A stretch of 64,000 bases of DNA from Sepioteuthis lessoniana (Eukaryota; Mollusca; Cephalopoda; Myopsida; Loliginidae): contig CAUZXS010005779.1 in assembly GCA_963585895.1 (NCBI GenBank), positions 112,093 to 176,092 of the forward strand, written 5' to 3'. Numbering within the stretch: the stretch's first letter is position 1; the number at the start of each line of letters is the position of its first letter. Positions 46,150-56,005 of the stretch are shown here, piece after piece. A program made the position numbers and the translations under genes. The notes under the pieces are model-generated. The model was not told where the DNA came from. It saw only the letters and a list, made by a program, of their open reading frames with translations, and searched no databases.

Positions 46150-47340
46150 TCAGTTACAACTGTTGTAGTTTTGAAGTTTAGCCCCCATTTAGTTGAAGTT
46201 GAGTTTCTGATTATACTTTGTATTTATCTTGTCAAACAACAAAATTGTTGAAAATTAGTTGTTGTTCAACTTATAAATTCATTGCAATTCATTGTACTCC
46301 CTACTAGCAAAAATCCTTGTTATATTCTTGTGAATAAGGGGTAACGGTTATGTCTTCAATTTTGTCATATGCCTTTTTCTATAATTATTACAAAAATCAA
46401 TTCTGATGATCATATGATTTTCAAAAATCCACAATTATTCAATGTCTATTTCTTGGAAAATTCATTTCAGAAGAATAACAAAGGTTTTGTAATGTTTTCT
46501 TCATGCTATAATTTGAATGAATTGAATTGTTTTTAATTCAGTATTTTTTAAAAATATATAGTAAAAGTTAAAAAAAAAAAAGAATGAAATGTGAAATAAT
46601 ATTCAAAGCCAAATAGTCCATATTAAAAGCATGGTAAGGGTAACGCCTACCACATTTTTAACCTGGACTAAAAAGTTAGAGAAAAAAAGAGAAAATATTT
46701 ATTTATTTTTTGTTTAAGAAAATTATTGAATATTAAATCAACAGTGTATTGTGAAAATCTATCCTTTTGAAGTGAATCAATTCTGGGTTAAAGGGACTGG
46801 ATTTGTGCCATTTCATCTTACTTTACCTGTTCAAGAAGAAATTGCCAAAAATTCTCATGTACAAAAAAAAAAGAAAAGAAAAAAAAGATATTGAGGATTT
46901 TGGTTGTAATTCAAAATAAAATAAACTTCTATGGCAGGATAAATTGATTTCTTTCTTTTTTTTTCATTTTGTTGTGTTCTCCATTTTCCTTATTTATCAG
47001 TGTAGGGAGACAATCTCCTTTGAGAATGTACTTGTTAATGCAGTTAAGGCACATGGATATGATAACGTTACTTTCACATAAGCCTTTTCCCATTTTTATA
47101 ACCCTTCTACATACTGCTTGTTCTTAGAATATGTGTATATTTCTACCTTTTGGGACTCATTTCAGTATTATTATTGATATCTATATTTTGTTTATAAAAA
47201 GCTTAATGTTCTTGTGTATACAATTTAGTGGAGACTTAACTAAATATCTTCCCTTGCTCTAAGTACCCCCAATATCAGTATTGTAATATGATATATGGGT
47301 CAGACAAACTAACTCTATGTTTCTCTGAACATTTTTCAAG
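46150..47340. other. Unannotated AT-rich intergenic sequence
   Basis: No repeat family, frame or RNA structure recognised. Similar empty stretches: 44100-45600, 48500-49660 (apart from moderate CpG), 54700-55300, 59340-59680 and 63070-63740. Confidence 0.5.
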
Positions 47341-47345
47341 GAAAT

Positions 47346-47611
47346 TCATTTTTATTCTGGGGGTGTCCACGTGATGTAATGGTTAAAGCAATGGATTGTG
47401 GGATCGTAGTAAGCGAGTTCGTACTCCAGTCACGCTCTTACGTTTACTTTCGGGCAAATATCCTTGGGAAATGTATGGACCCCCTTATCCTTCCAGCTAT
47501 GGGTTAAATAGTACCACCACTGTTCTTCTATGAGAATGGCTTTGGCATTAAATAACCTACAAAGGTTGATATGCCATTAAACAAAGAAACCAAACCAAAT
47601 CATTTTATTCT
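47346..47611 (+). repeat. SINE family C copy with TSD, best preserved
   Basis: tcatttttattct (47346-47358) and tcattttattct (47600-47611) flank the element. tRNA-like head gtgatgtaatggttaaagca, B-box-like cgagttcgtactcc, and the end gatatgccattaaacaaag with CCAAA tail. It gives the family limits at about 47359-47599. Confidence 0.82.
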
Positions 47612-47749
47612 AAAACATTTTCAGACGAGTATCCTCATTATTTTTATCACAGCTTCTCAGAGAATCACTCCCTGGTAGGGTGCCCATTTTAAAGTGACCT
47701 TGTGTCATATTCTACTATCATGGTGGAGATAGGTAAATCCTACCACAAC

Positions 47750-47995
47750 ATCTAAACCAGTGGTTCACTACTGATTTGGGGCCATGCCCCACTTTGGTAT
47801 TTCTAAAATTTCGATGCCCCCCCCCAATATTTCTTACACATTCAAAATTCTACTGCAATTCAAATGAAGGAAGCTTAAAAGGTCCTTAACTTGGTCTCTA
47901 AACAAACCCCACAAAAATATTGCATGCCTCACCAAAATATTACCATGCTCCACTGGTGGGGGATGCACCCCACGTTGGGAATTCCTGATCTAAAC
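47750..47995. mobile_element. hAT-type MITE, 230 bp, with 8-bp TSD
   Basis: Exact 8-bp duplications atctaaac at 47750-47757 and 47988-47995. Ends cagtggttcactactgattt and the complement of cacgttgggaattcctg are imperfect inverted repeats of the CAGTGGTTCCCAAC type typical of hAT elements. No coding capacity. It is inserted next to the 3' part of a SINE A. Confidence 0.85.
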
Positions 47996-48053
47996 TAATG
48001 TGGTCTTCAGCTTATCTCAAGTTGCTTAAGGATTATTAGGCACATCATACAAG

Positions 48054-48500
48054 CTGTAATCAAAAAGTATCAAGACTGAATCGTTAAGTGTTTCAAATTT
48101 AAAATTCAAACAAAGATACATCATTGTAATTTACATCATAAAGTGGCATTGACTAGGCATCTACATAGGTCAGCGCCAACTCTAAATCATTTTTAATCAG
48201 CAGTTTTTTTTTTGTTTTTTTTTTTTTCTTTGCTAAATACAGGATCATGTAAGTATTATAAAGGGTGTGGTAGAAATACATCGATGGAAAGAAAGGGAGT
48301 AGCCTCCTGTGAACAGTGCATTGTGAAATTATAGGGAGAACGGATACACGTGTAAGACAACAAAGAGAAGCTTGAATTTACCATGACTCACATAGACGTT
48401 AATAGACGCATATCTCTGATTGTGGTTGAATAAACCGAATTGTTTTCTTGTACACCATGAGTCGATCTCTTTTCAGTTTTGTTTACATATCTGCTTTGTT
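48054..48500. other. Unclassified, with a mariner-like end and AATAAA
   Basis: gtaatcaaaaagtatcaaga at 48056 recurs at 33951 (tagaaaagtatcaagactga) and 61322, suggesting a shared transposon end. Downstream, ttgaataaaccgaattg at about 48425 looks like a poly(A) signal. No frame can be supported. Confidence 0.3.
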
Positions 48501-49677
48501 CGTAAAAACGTAACAGTATGGAAAATCAGATTAATATTTTTGGCCATAAGGATAACATTCTGATGTAGCCTTATAAGTGAATGACTGCAGGGGCTCGAGT
48601 TGACAAAGTTCAGTCTCTCTTTCACTGTGCTGACGGTAACAGGGTCTAGCACTCGGGACCAAGTCACCAAGTGGTGACGGGAGCCGGAAGATATAACCCA
48701 CTTGAGATAGAAGTAGGATGGAGTGTTCTATGAACCCCAATATATGTATCACGGAATTTCATGATTTATTTTTTGGGAAGAGCTGGAGTTTAAACGCAAA
48801 ACGAGGAAGCATTGTCTTTCAATAATGAAGAAGCTACCATATAGTGTTCATGGTCTATTCCTCGGTCACTATGACTAAACGGATTAAATAAAGCAACAAA
48901 AGATTCTAACACTAAAAGGTCGAATTCTATTTTAGTGTGTTTCCCTCCTTTTCCAACTAATAGTCTCAGCGACATAGCAGTCCACTGTTTCCCATGCTAC
49001 TTCGTATCCATTCAGATAACAACAATACAGTCACGAAATTTTTGTCAAATAAGTCTTCTGCGTTTGTGGAATGTTCCAAAATCTTATGTCGCAGACTGAA
49101 ATAAAACTTAATTTATTTTTAATGCATAGAAATATACAATCATCTAAAAAAGATAATGTGACAGTATTTGAAAATAAAAAATAAAGTCAATGACTAACCC
49201 AACAATAGTATATACAAAGAAATGTCATATAAAACAGCTTATGACAAGCTAGGTGCAACAACAAAGCAGAAAAGTGTAGATCTGTCAATAATTATGAAAT
49301 TAACATACTTAGATGATGGCTATACATCACGGCTATGATGCGAGCAGTCAAGCGTTCCTTGTAAGCGAAGAGCGAGAAGCAAAGTTGCAGAAAAACTCCT
49401 GTCACTCGAATAACGAAGAAGCTAGCCACACAGTGATCAGTATTCATTTCTTTCTTCTTCCACAGCCTCAATGACTGAATAGATAGAATAAAACAACAAA
49501 AGTTGTTTGGGCTATTTATGTATTTTCCTCCCTAGCTGACATAGCCTCTGCAACATTGCAGTTCACCGCAAAAATACCCGACAGGTCATACATTGGAAGA
49601 CGCTGATCACACAATAGGACTTTCATTTAGTGACAACCCAATCGAATGTCAACTAGACAGGAACAAAAATACGGTGT

Positions 49678-49800
49678 TTGGAAGATTTAAGCACACGGAA
49701 AGTATGCGCAAAATTGGTGTCCAGACTGCTAAATGAGGATCAGAAGAAGCGCATAGAATCGTTGAGGTTACCCCATGAGTATTTCCAAAATATGAAACAG
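49678..49800 (+). pseudogene. Mariner transposase fragment
   Basis: Reads STRKVCAKLVSRLLNEDQKK, a close match to the conserved mariner stretch (KVCAKxVPRxLxxEQK) between the DNA-binding and catalytic regions. Similarity fades after about 40 residues. Confidence 0.65.
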
Positions 49801-49861
49801 TCATCCAGGTATCTTTTCCATGATCTAATAAATTCTGTTTTTATATTGTTGTATTTTTGCT

Positions 49862-50063
49862 TATGATTTCATATAGATTTTCCTCAACGTATGCTAAGGT
49901 TAGGATAGCGTATGTTGGTGCCGTTTTAGTTCCAATAGCTGTTCCCAGGGTTTGAATGTAATCTATGTTGTCGAATTGGAAAGAGTTATTGCTTAGGATT
50001 AGTTCTATATCACCAGGGATACATTTTTTTTTGTTAAATCTTGGGTGTAATGCCTCTGGGTAT
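49862..50063 (-). pseudogene. Penelope-like element reverse transcriptase fragment
   Basis: The minus strand reads IEKYPEALHPRFNK, a Lys run, then CIPGDIELILSNNSFQFDNI and YIQTLGTAIGTKTAPTYAIL, then AYVEENLYEI, ending in a stop. The F.(F).....Q..GTA.GTK.AP.YA motif with a following Y.EE is characteristic of Penelope-like reverse transcriptases. An upstream stop and loss of the YxDD and GIY-YIG parts make it a fragment. Confidence 0.78.
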
Positions 50064-50326
50064 TTTTCTATCCAAAATCAAATGCACTAACTGCAACGAG
50101 ATATAGATTGGTTACAGTCAAACCCTGATCAATAGAGTCTCTTTACATAAAAGCATCATTGAATTACCAGAAAAAAAGAAAACTCCATGTATCTAAACAA
50201 TTTTATCAGTGCAGCAAGGGAAACTTTAAAATAATGCCAATATACCAAACTGATAACAACTCTTTACTCTTAATGAAAAAGAAAACTTTATAAATAGACT
50301 TGAACTAACATTACACAGAACCTAAC

Positions 50327-50328
<2 letters not shown>

Positions 50329-50354
<26 letters not shown>
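50329..50354. repeat. (CA)n microsatellite
   Basis: CA array; another at 50757-50797. Confidence 0.95.
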
Positions 50355-50357
<3 letters not shown>

Positions 50358-50758
50358 ACTAGCTTAGAATACATCTATGCTTTACACACATTAAACCCAC
50401 CTAGTGTCATTGAAAAAACATGTTTACTTATGCATGGGTGCACATTCATGAGTATGTCTGTATACAAAGAAAGAAAGAAAGAAAGAAAGAAAAAATCACC
50501 ACAACACCTCTGAAAATGTATGTGTGTACGGATGTGTGTGTACATGGGCGTATGTGTATGTATGTTTGTTTACATACACACACAAACACATACTCGGAAT
50601 ACATAATCATATAAAAAAAAACATTTATGTAGACCAAAAGTCTTCGCTGACTCGATTAGAACTTTCACGGACACAAATCTGGAATTAAACAAAATTAAAC
50701 AAACCCTATCAAGTGTATGTATACATAAGTGTACTTACATGTTTACAAATACACGCGT

Positions 50759-50790
<32 letters not shown>

Positions 50791-51215
50791 ACACACAAAG
50801 AACATTTACATAGACCTGAGTTTTCACGGACAATTAACTCTAATGAGATTCATAGATACAAATACAGGAATCAAAAGATCACATCCTATCAAAATAATCT
50901 TTACATTAAAAACAACAAACGAAACTTTACTTTACCTCTCAAAATCCCCTGAAGAAAACATAAAGTCCGAAACACGTGTAGAGTATAAATATATGAAATA
51001 ATAAAAACCTAAATACAAAATTTGAAACCATTTGCGGATCTATTCATTTTAAAATATTTACTTTTCTCACGTTGGACCAATAACACCCTTTATATATATA
51101 TATAGATAGATAGTCATTGGTCAGTAAATGTCAGTTTCTTGCCTATGTGTTAATCAGACTATAGGACTTTACACTCCTATAAATTATTTTGGGCAGTATG
51201 CCACTTGTTCCCACA

Positions 51216-51413
51216 AAGATGGCGGACGCTCAATGTTCAGTCTCGGGAAACCATTGGCCAGGAGGACCACGTGATATGCTTACAACTACGTCTGCGCGCG
51301 TAAATTCAAGTCCTGCGTTTTTGAGCCACCTACAAGACGGTATTTTCTATAAATACGTCGTCTTCAAGCACCCTCTTTCTCTTTGACCAAATTTCTCCGC
51401 AGCAGCAACACCA
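51216..51413 (+). promoter_or_regulatory. CpG-containing core-promoter-like block
   Basis: In order: AAGATGGCGG (51216-51225, YY1-like), inverted CCAAT (ccattgg, 51251-51257), CACGTG (51268-51273) and TATAAATA (51348-51355). An ATG follows at 51413 in 'aacaccatga'. CpG is frequent here, unlike the flanks. It could be a gene or a retroelement promoter. Confidence 0.45.
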
Positions 51414-51511
51414 TGAATGGGCCTCGCAGACATTCATATACAAGGACTATGAGACGCTTTCCCGTCTCTGAGAAACTGCCTGTTTCTAACCATAGGAAAA
51501 GGACATTTTAA
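51413..51511 (+). CDS. Short unrecognised frame behind the TATA block
   Basis: A 32-codon frame (MNGPRRHSYTRTMRRFPV and SEKLPVSNHRKRTF, then stop), Arg-rich, starting 58 bases after the TATA motif. I do not recognise it. It could be a first exon, a leader frame of a mobile element, or chance. Confidence 0.2.
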   Translation: MNGPRRHSYTRTMRRFPVSEKLPVSNHRKRTF

Positions 51512-51615
51512 ACTTGCAATTCTTTTTGTAGCTTAGTTGTGTTACACACACACACACACGAGCTCACACATATACACACACTATTATTTTGTTTCGTAAT
51601 TCAGAAGGTGCCATT

Positions 51616-51626
51616 CGGGGTCACCA
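51616..51626 (-). promoter_or_regulatory. Putative LTR primer-binding site
   Basis: CGGGGTCACCA on +, identical to the last eleven bases of mature tRNA-Trp with CCA, as remembered. Confidence 0.55.
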
Positions 51627-52140
51627 ATTTATAGCGTTTCGGGAAATTGTTAATTTCCCTAACACTATATTTTTTAGGCAACACAAATGAATAACAAAAC
51701 TTCTTTTAACAACACAACAAAGTAAGGTTTATTAGTAGCAGGCGTGAAGGAGTGAGAGTGAGAAAGTGTGTCGTTTGCGTCGCTGGTCTGTATGCTAGTC
51801 CTTGGTTCGTAGGAAGCGTGTTTAAAGCTAGCAGTGAGCGAAGTGTTCCAAGTGGAATCAGTGCAGTCATGTGAGAGAGATATGTTCCTTCTGCTAGCTC
51901 CAGACTCTCTCTGACGTTGTCCGTTCTACAGAAAAAGGGACCAGAAAAAATAATTCCTGAGAGGGAGAAGGAATTAATGCGCTCTGCCAGTTGATTGGTC
52001 AGTGGTTGACCGATTCTCTTAACAGGGGCATTGATTTGCGAGAGGAAATAGATCTGTGGCTGCTACAAGACCAATTGATTTTGCTTTATTGTTGGGGTCT
52101 TTTTATAGGTTGTGTACTGGAGGTGGGGAGGCTGGACTAG
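51616..52140 (-). mobile_element. Solo-like LTR with tRNA-Trp-type primer site
   Basis: Read on the minus strand: TATA box (TATAAAAA, complement of 52100-52107), about 370 bases on AATAAA (complement of 51728-51733), then TGGTGACCCCG at 51626-51616, which complements the 3' end of tRNA-Trp (CGGGGTCACCA). This is the order U3, R, U5, primer-binding site of a Gypsy-type LTR retrotransposon (the tRNA-Trp primer is known from the CsRn1 group). Only about 100 bases of internal sequence follow; no gag or pol is seen. The left LTR limit is uncertain. Confidence 0.6.
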
Positions 52141-52319
52141 TTTGTGGGTCATTCCGGGTAGAACTTGCTTATCTATGCGGCTATATCGTGTTATCCTTGT
52201 TATTTGTTAATTTGTCTACATAAAAGTAAACCACATTAGCAATATTAATTATATATATATATATGTATATGTCTGTGTGTGTGTAGCAGAAAGAATTTCG
52301 TATTTTTGTTTGGCGCGTA

Positions 52320-53030
52320 AATTAATTTGACCGTTATGGTCGTCACATATTTTCAACCAATGAGAATGAGTTATCCTATTCAGCCCGGACCATTTTCCTG
52401 GGCAACATAAAAATTGTGAAAGCCCGCCAAAATATCTCTTCCTCAGCACCTTTCGAACAGGACGGACCTACTTTCTGTCTGCTCCCTTCGTAGCAGCAGA
52501 AGCACAACACCATGAGGAAAGCCATCTAATTCATGGACCTCTTGAGTCTACTCTCTTAGACCAAGGGTTCCCAGTTGAACAAGAATTATATGCATGTAAT
52601 CCGCCACACTCAGGAACACCTTTATGTCGCCTCTAACTTTTGCTATGTCTACAGCGACACGTAATTACGCTCAGACATCCAGCCACCTCATTCCTGGGTA
52701 ACATTTTTGGAGACATTCATGCCTCTCTCCTACAACAACCAGGACCACAAATTTATGGGTGACTACATCATTCCTGTCCTTAACCAGCAAACACGACTTT
52801 TGCTACACCTATGGCGACGCATATTCCACCCGACATTCAACAATACCTTGACTGTAGCAACGCACATATCGCTCAGCCATTTAGCTGTTATAATTCCTTC
52901 TCAACTCAATAACTATTTCCTTCCTTCCTTCCGTCCTCCGAGACTTGCAGCATAAAGGTATCCTTTATTCTGGCTGTCATTAAATCTTCTTAAAAACCTG
53001 GTGGCATCTTTGTTCATTCTCCTTTATTTT
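52320..53030 (+). mobile_element. Possible second LTR-like segment
   Basis: CpG-richer sequence with CCAAT (about 52358), ataaaaatt (about 52407), the 'agcacaacaccatgagg' block resembling the one at 51400-51415, and attaaatcttcttaaaaacc (about 52980) before tggtggcatc. No coding domain is seen. Tentative. Confidence 0.3.
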
Positions 53031-53070
53031 CCAAAGATATAGCGAGGAACTATCGTAATAATTATCCTCG

Positions 53071-53106
<36 letters not shown>

Positions 53107-53139
53107 CAATATACTGAATTTAATACACATAAACTGTAG

Positions 53140-54020
53140 ATATAATATAGGTTGGTTGGTTGGTTGATTGGTTGGATTTTATGGCATATCAACTCTTGTA
53201 GGCTATTTAATGCCAAATCCAGTTTATATAATTTGTGATATTTGATATATAGGATTTGTTTGTAGGCAATATTTTTAAACAAGCCAGAGCTTATTTGTTT
53301 GCACACAGTTAAATGGTATGACTATCTAATACTAATAATTCTGTTTAGTGCTAATCATTTGTTTACAAACAGTTAAATGGTTTCAAGTATTGCTTCCTTA
53401 CACTAATAGTTTTATTTGCACCCAGTTAAATGGTTTCATGTATTGCTTCCTTACACTAATAGTTTTATTTGCACCCAGTTAAATGGTTTCATGTATTGCT
53501 TCCTTACACTAATAGTTTTATTTGCACCCAGTTAAATGGTTTCAAGTATTGCTTCCTTACACTAATAGTTTTATTTGCACCCAGTTAAATGGTTTCATGT
53601 ATTGCTTCCTTACACTAATAGTTTTATTTGCACCCAGTTAAATGGTTTCATGTATTGCTTCCTTACACTAATAGTTTTATTTGCACCCAGTTAAATGGTT
53701 TCGTGTATTGCTTCCTTACACTAATAGTTTTATTTGCACCCAGTTAAATGGTTTCATGTATTGTAATGTAACACTAAAAATTCAATTTGACATCAGTCGT
53801 TTGTTTGCACACAGTTAAATTACTAAATAGTTCTATTTTACCCATATCTGGGACTCGAACAATACTACTAATCCGTTCAGTGTTGACCTGGGAGTAATGG
53901 CATTGAAGTACTCCTCATTCCTTAAAGCTCCAGGACGGGTGGCTCATTATCAGATGGTTTAGTGTTATATTCGGGACACTTGTTACTGGTTCTTACCCCT
54001 CAGCAGAGATGCAGTTGGCG
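53140..54020 (-). repeat. Family D composite element with expanded minisatellite
   Basis: Reverse orientation: ggttggttggttgattggtt tail (53151), terminal block atggcatatcaactcttgta, minisatellite middle, then the head to about 54015 (ctcagcagagatgcagt). Confidence 0.8.
53385..53765. repeat. 53-bp minisatellite, about 7 copies
   Basis: Highly uniform units of 53 bp with attgcttccttacactaata, ttgcacccagttaaatgg and tttcatgt; single-base variants such as tttcaag, tttcatg and tttcgtg. It is the family D middle, freshly amplified here. Confidence 0.95.
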
Positions 54021-54059
54021 TTTTCTACTTTCAAAATTACAAACAGCTACATCACTGAA

Positions 54060-54420
54060 ACAAATTTTTAACAAAATACGTAACGCTTTAAAATATATTT
54101 CGAATACTAATTGCGTCATATAGTTTAAAACAGAACGCTACTAACGGTAATAGAATGCTAAGAATTTACTCATTCTTTCGTTTCATTTCAAAATTGAATA
54201 AATTCAGAAGATACAACACGTATTAACCTTGGCCTGATGATGGTTTAATATATTTTTAAAAATTTGCATTAGTGAATAATTCAACTATAAATAAAATCAT
54301 CCTCTGAATATCTTGTTTTTCATATGTATATATATATATATATATGAAAATGAATAAATATGAAAAAGCACAGTCTTCGGGGATGTATTTTTTGCCTATG
54401 TTAAACGTTTTGGTTTTTAA
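54060..54420. repeat. Repeat shared with 58060-58330
   Basis: Common blocks: tttcatttcaaaattgaat / tttcatttaaaaattc, ggcctgatgatgg / gctctgatgaaggg, aaatcatcctctga / aaatcatctcttga and aaacgttt next to a (TA)n or poly-T. It resembles a non-coding retroelement end; class unresolved. Confidence 0.45.
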
Positions 54421-55333
54421 ATATGAAAACATTGTTTTTAAATGTGAAAACATGAAACGTTCACCAGGGCGTTTACAATACACCATGTTCACTTTATAAT
54501 AAAGATATGTGGGTGACACATATCGTGACCTTAAAAAAACGAATTTATGAAAACAATAGGGATTTGCAAAAAGGCAACAGTTAGACATCATCTCTGAAAG
54601 CAACCACAAAAAATATATTGCTCTTATAAGAAGACATATAACTAAGATAAGTGGGTTGTTTCCTGTAGTCGACCCCACTCTCTAAAGGACATGTATGACA
54701 CCAGATGATTAGTCGGCACATCTTTCCAAATTAACCAATCGCTGGATTCCAAGACGTTGGCGCCAGATATCTAAGATATGTCTAAGCCTCTTTTTATTAA
54801 CAAGCTCGGTAACGAGTAGACGCTAAAATTGTCTCTGCTAATATTCCAGCAGTGAACCGGAACCATATGAAGTACGTTAAACTTTCGTAGATACAGCACA
54901 AGGACTTCAGTTAGGTGGATTATTATATGCTTATTTTGTATAATATTATATAGCTGCAAATAGAACAATTGTTTGCAACAGTAATATAACACTTTAAAAT
55001 TTCAGTGTATTAATGTTTTTCCTGATACTAACTTCTGTTTTCAACTTAACAACATATTTGCGGCCCAAACCTTTTACAATTTTTAATATTTTGCAAACAA
55101 TTTTTTCTTTACTCTCTGTCTTAATATCACAAAATAAATAAATAAATAAGATAAAAAAAATTGGAAAACCTCTAAATCATTAGGTTCTATATTCAACTCG
55201 AAAAAGATCCTTATATATATTTTTTTGTATTATGTAACTTTTCTTTTGAAGGGATGGTTATATATCTTAACTGTTACATAGCCAGATATACGGATGTGTG
55301 AAATAGACATAATGTTCATAAAATGTTCATAAA

Positions 55334-55740
55334 CATATATAGGAATCCGAAAACACGAAATTAGTTCAGGTACGAAACTTTATTACCTTTGAGTTAAAGG
55401 TTATTCGACATGAGGAGAGAGAGAGAGACAATCTTTATATGCTGACTGCTTTTACATCGTCAGCTCTCAACCTAACCAACGCGCGGCGCCCGCAGCGTAC
55501 AAAGTCGTCTGGCCTCGCCCAGGTCTGAATCTCAACTCTCTCGTTCGGAGGCAGGAACTCAACTAACTGCTTTTTCTCAAATCCCAAAAATCCTCAGCCC
55601 ACGCTTCCGGTGCATGACGTCATTCATTCACCCCCCCCCCTGGTCTTATTTCCTACCTGGGATTTTTATTTTGACATCTCTGAATGACACATCCTCTCCA
55701 CACGCGCGTGAACACCTGCGTTAATGTTGCACCTAACAAA
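55334..55740 (-). mobile_element. LTR-like promoter module
   Basis: GC-rich for the window. On the minus strand: tgttaggtgcaacattaacg start, atgacgtcat-type site (about 55612-55621 on +), TATA (CATATAAAGAT, complement of 55431-55441) and AATAAA 47 bases later (complement of 55379-55384). Termini TGTT.../...AACA are compatible with LTR ends, but I found no matching target-site duplication. Confidence 0.4.
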
Positions 55741-56005
55741 CCCATGTACTAAGCGAAAGGTTCTCATCCTAACTAAACCGAAAGTCAAGATATACAAAAC
55801 GAAATCCCTCTGCAATTATATTACATAACTTGTTCACCTTCTTGGCGTTTTTTTATGTCATATTTGTTTTTGTTTTGTTTTTTTGACAATATAGCTGAAT
55901 ATAGTTACAACAAGTAAAAATTAAAGCTAGCTATTCAAGTTTTCCTTTTTTTGTTTTTATTTTACTTTGTTTTGTTTTGTTTTGTTGAATCCGCTTTCTT
56001 GTAGA

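Larger units (their letters stand above)
39780..46150. repeat. Decayed array of a ~0.7-0.9 kb repeat
   Basis: Recurring ordered blocks: tttttgtctgtaataccc-type followed by aaatctattaaa (39785, 41255, 42045); aaaaataaatcaatt (40640, 41430, 42190, 42680); and tagtgttgaatcatggatac followed by tgatgaattg (41846, 42722, 46055). A SINE A copy (40752-41032) and a family D element (42250-42590, minus) interrupt it. No coding capacity. Confidence 0.5.

Noticed and set aside
48473..48975. Several 60-73 codon minus-strand frames
   Set aside because: Overlapping in different phases, no motif, no splice or start support.
52707..52955. 82-codon plus frame as a gene
   Set aside because: No known domain; lies inside the CpG-richer LTR-like segment and is better explained as non-coding.
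54256..54678. 140-codon minus-strand frame
   Set aside because: Runs through a (TA)n array and through sequence shared with the repeat at 58060-58330; no recognisable domain.
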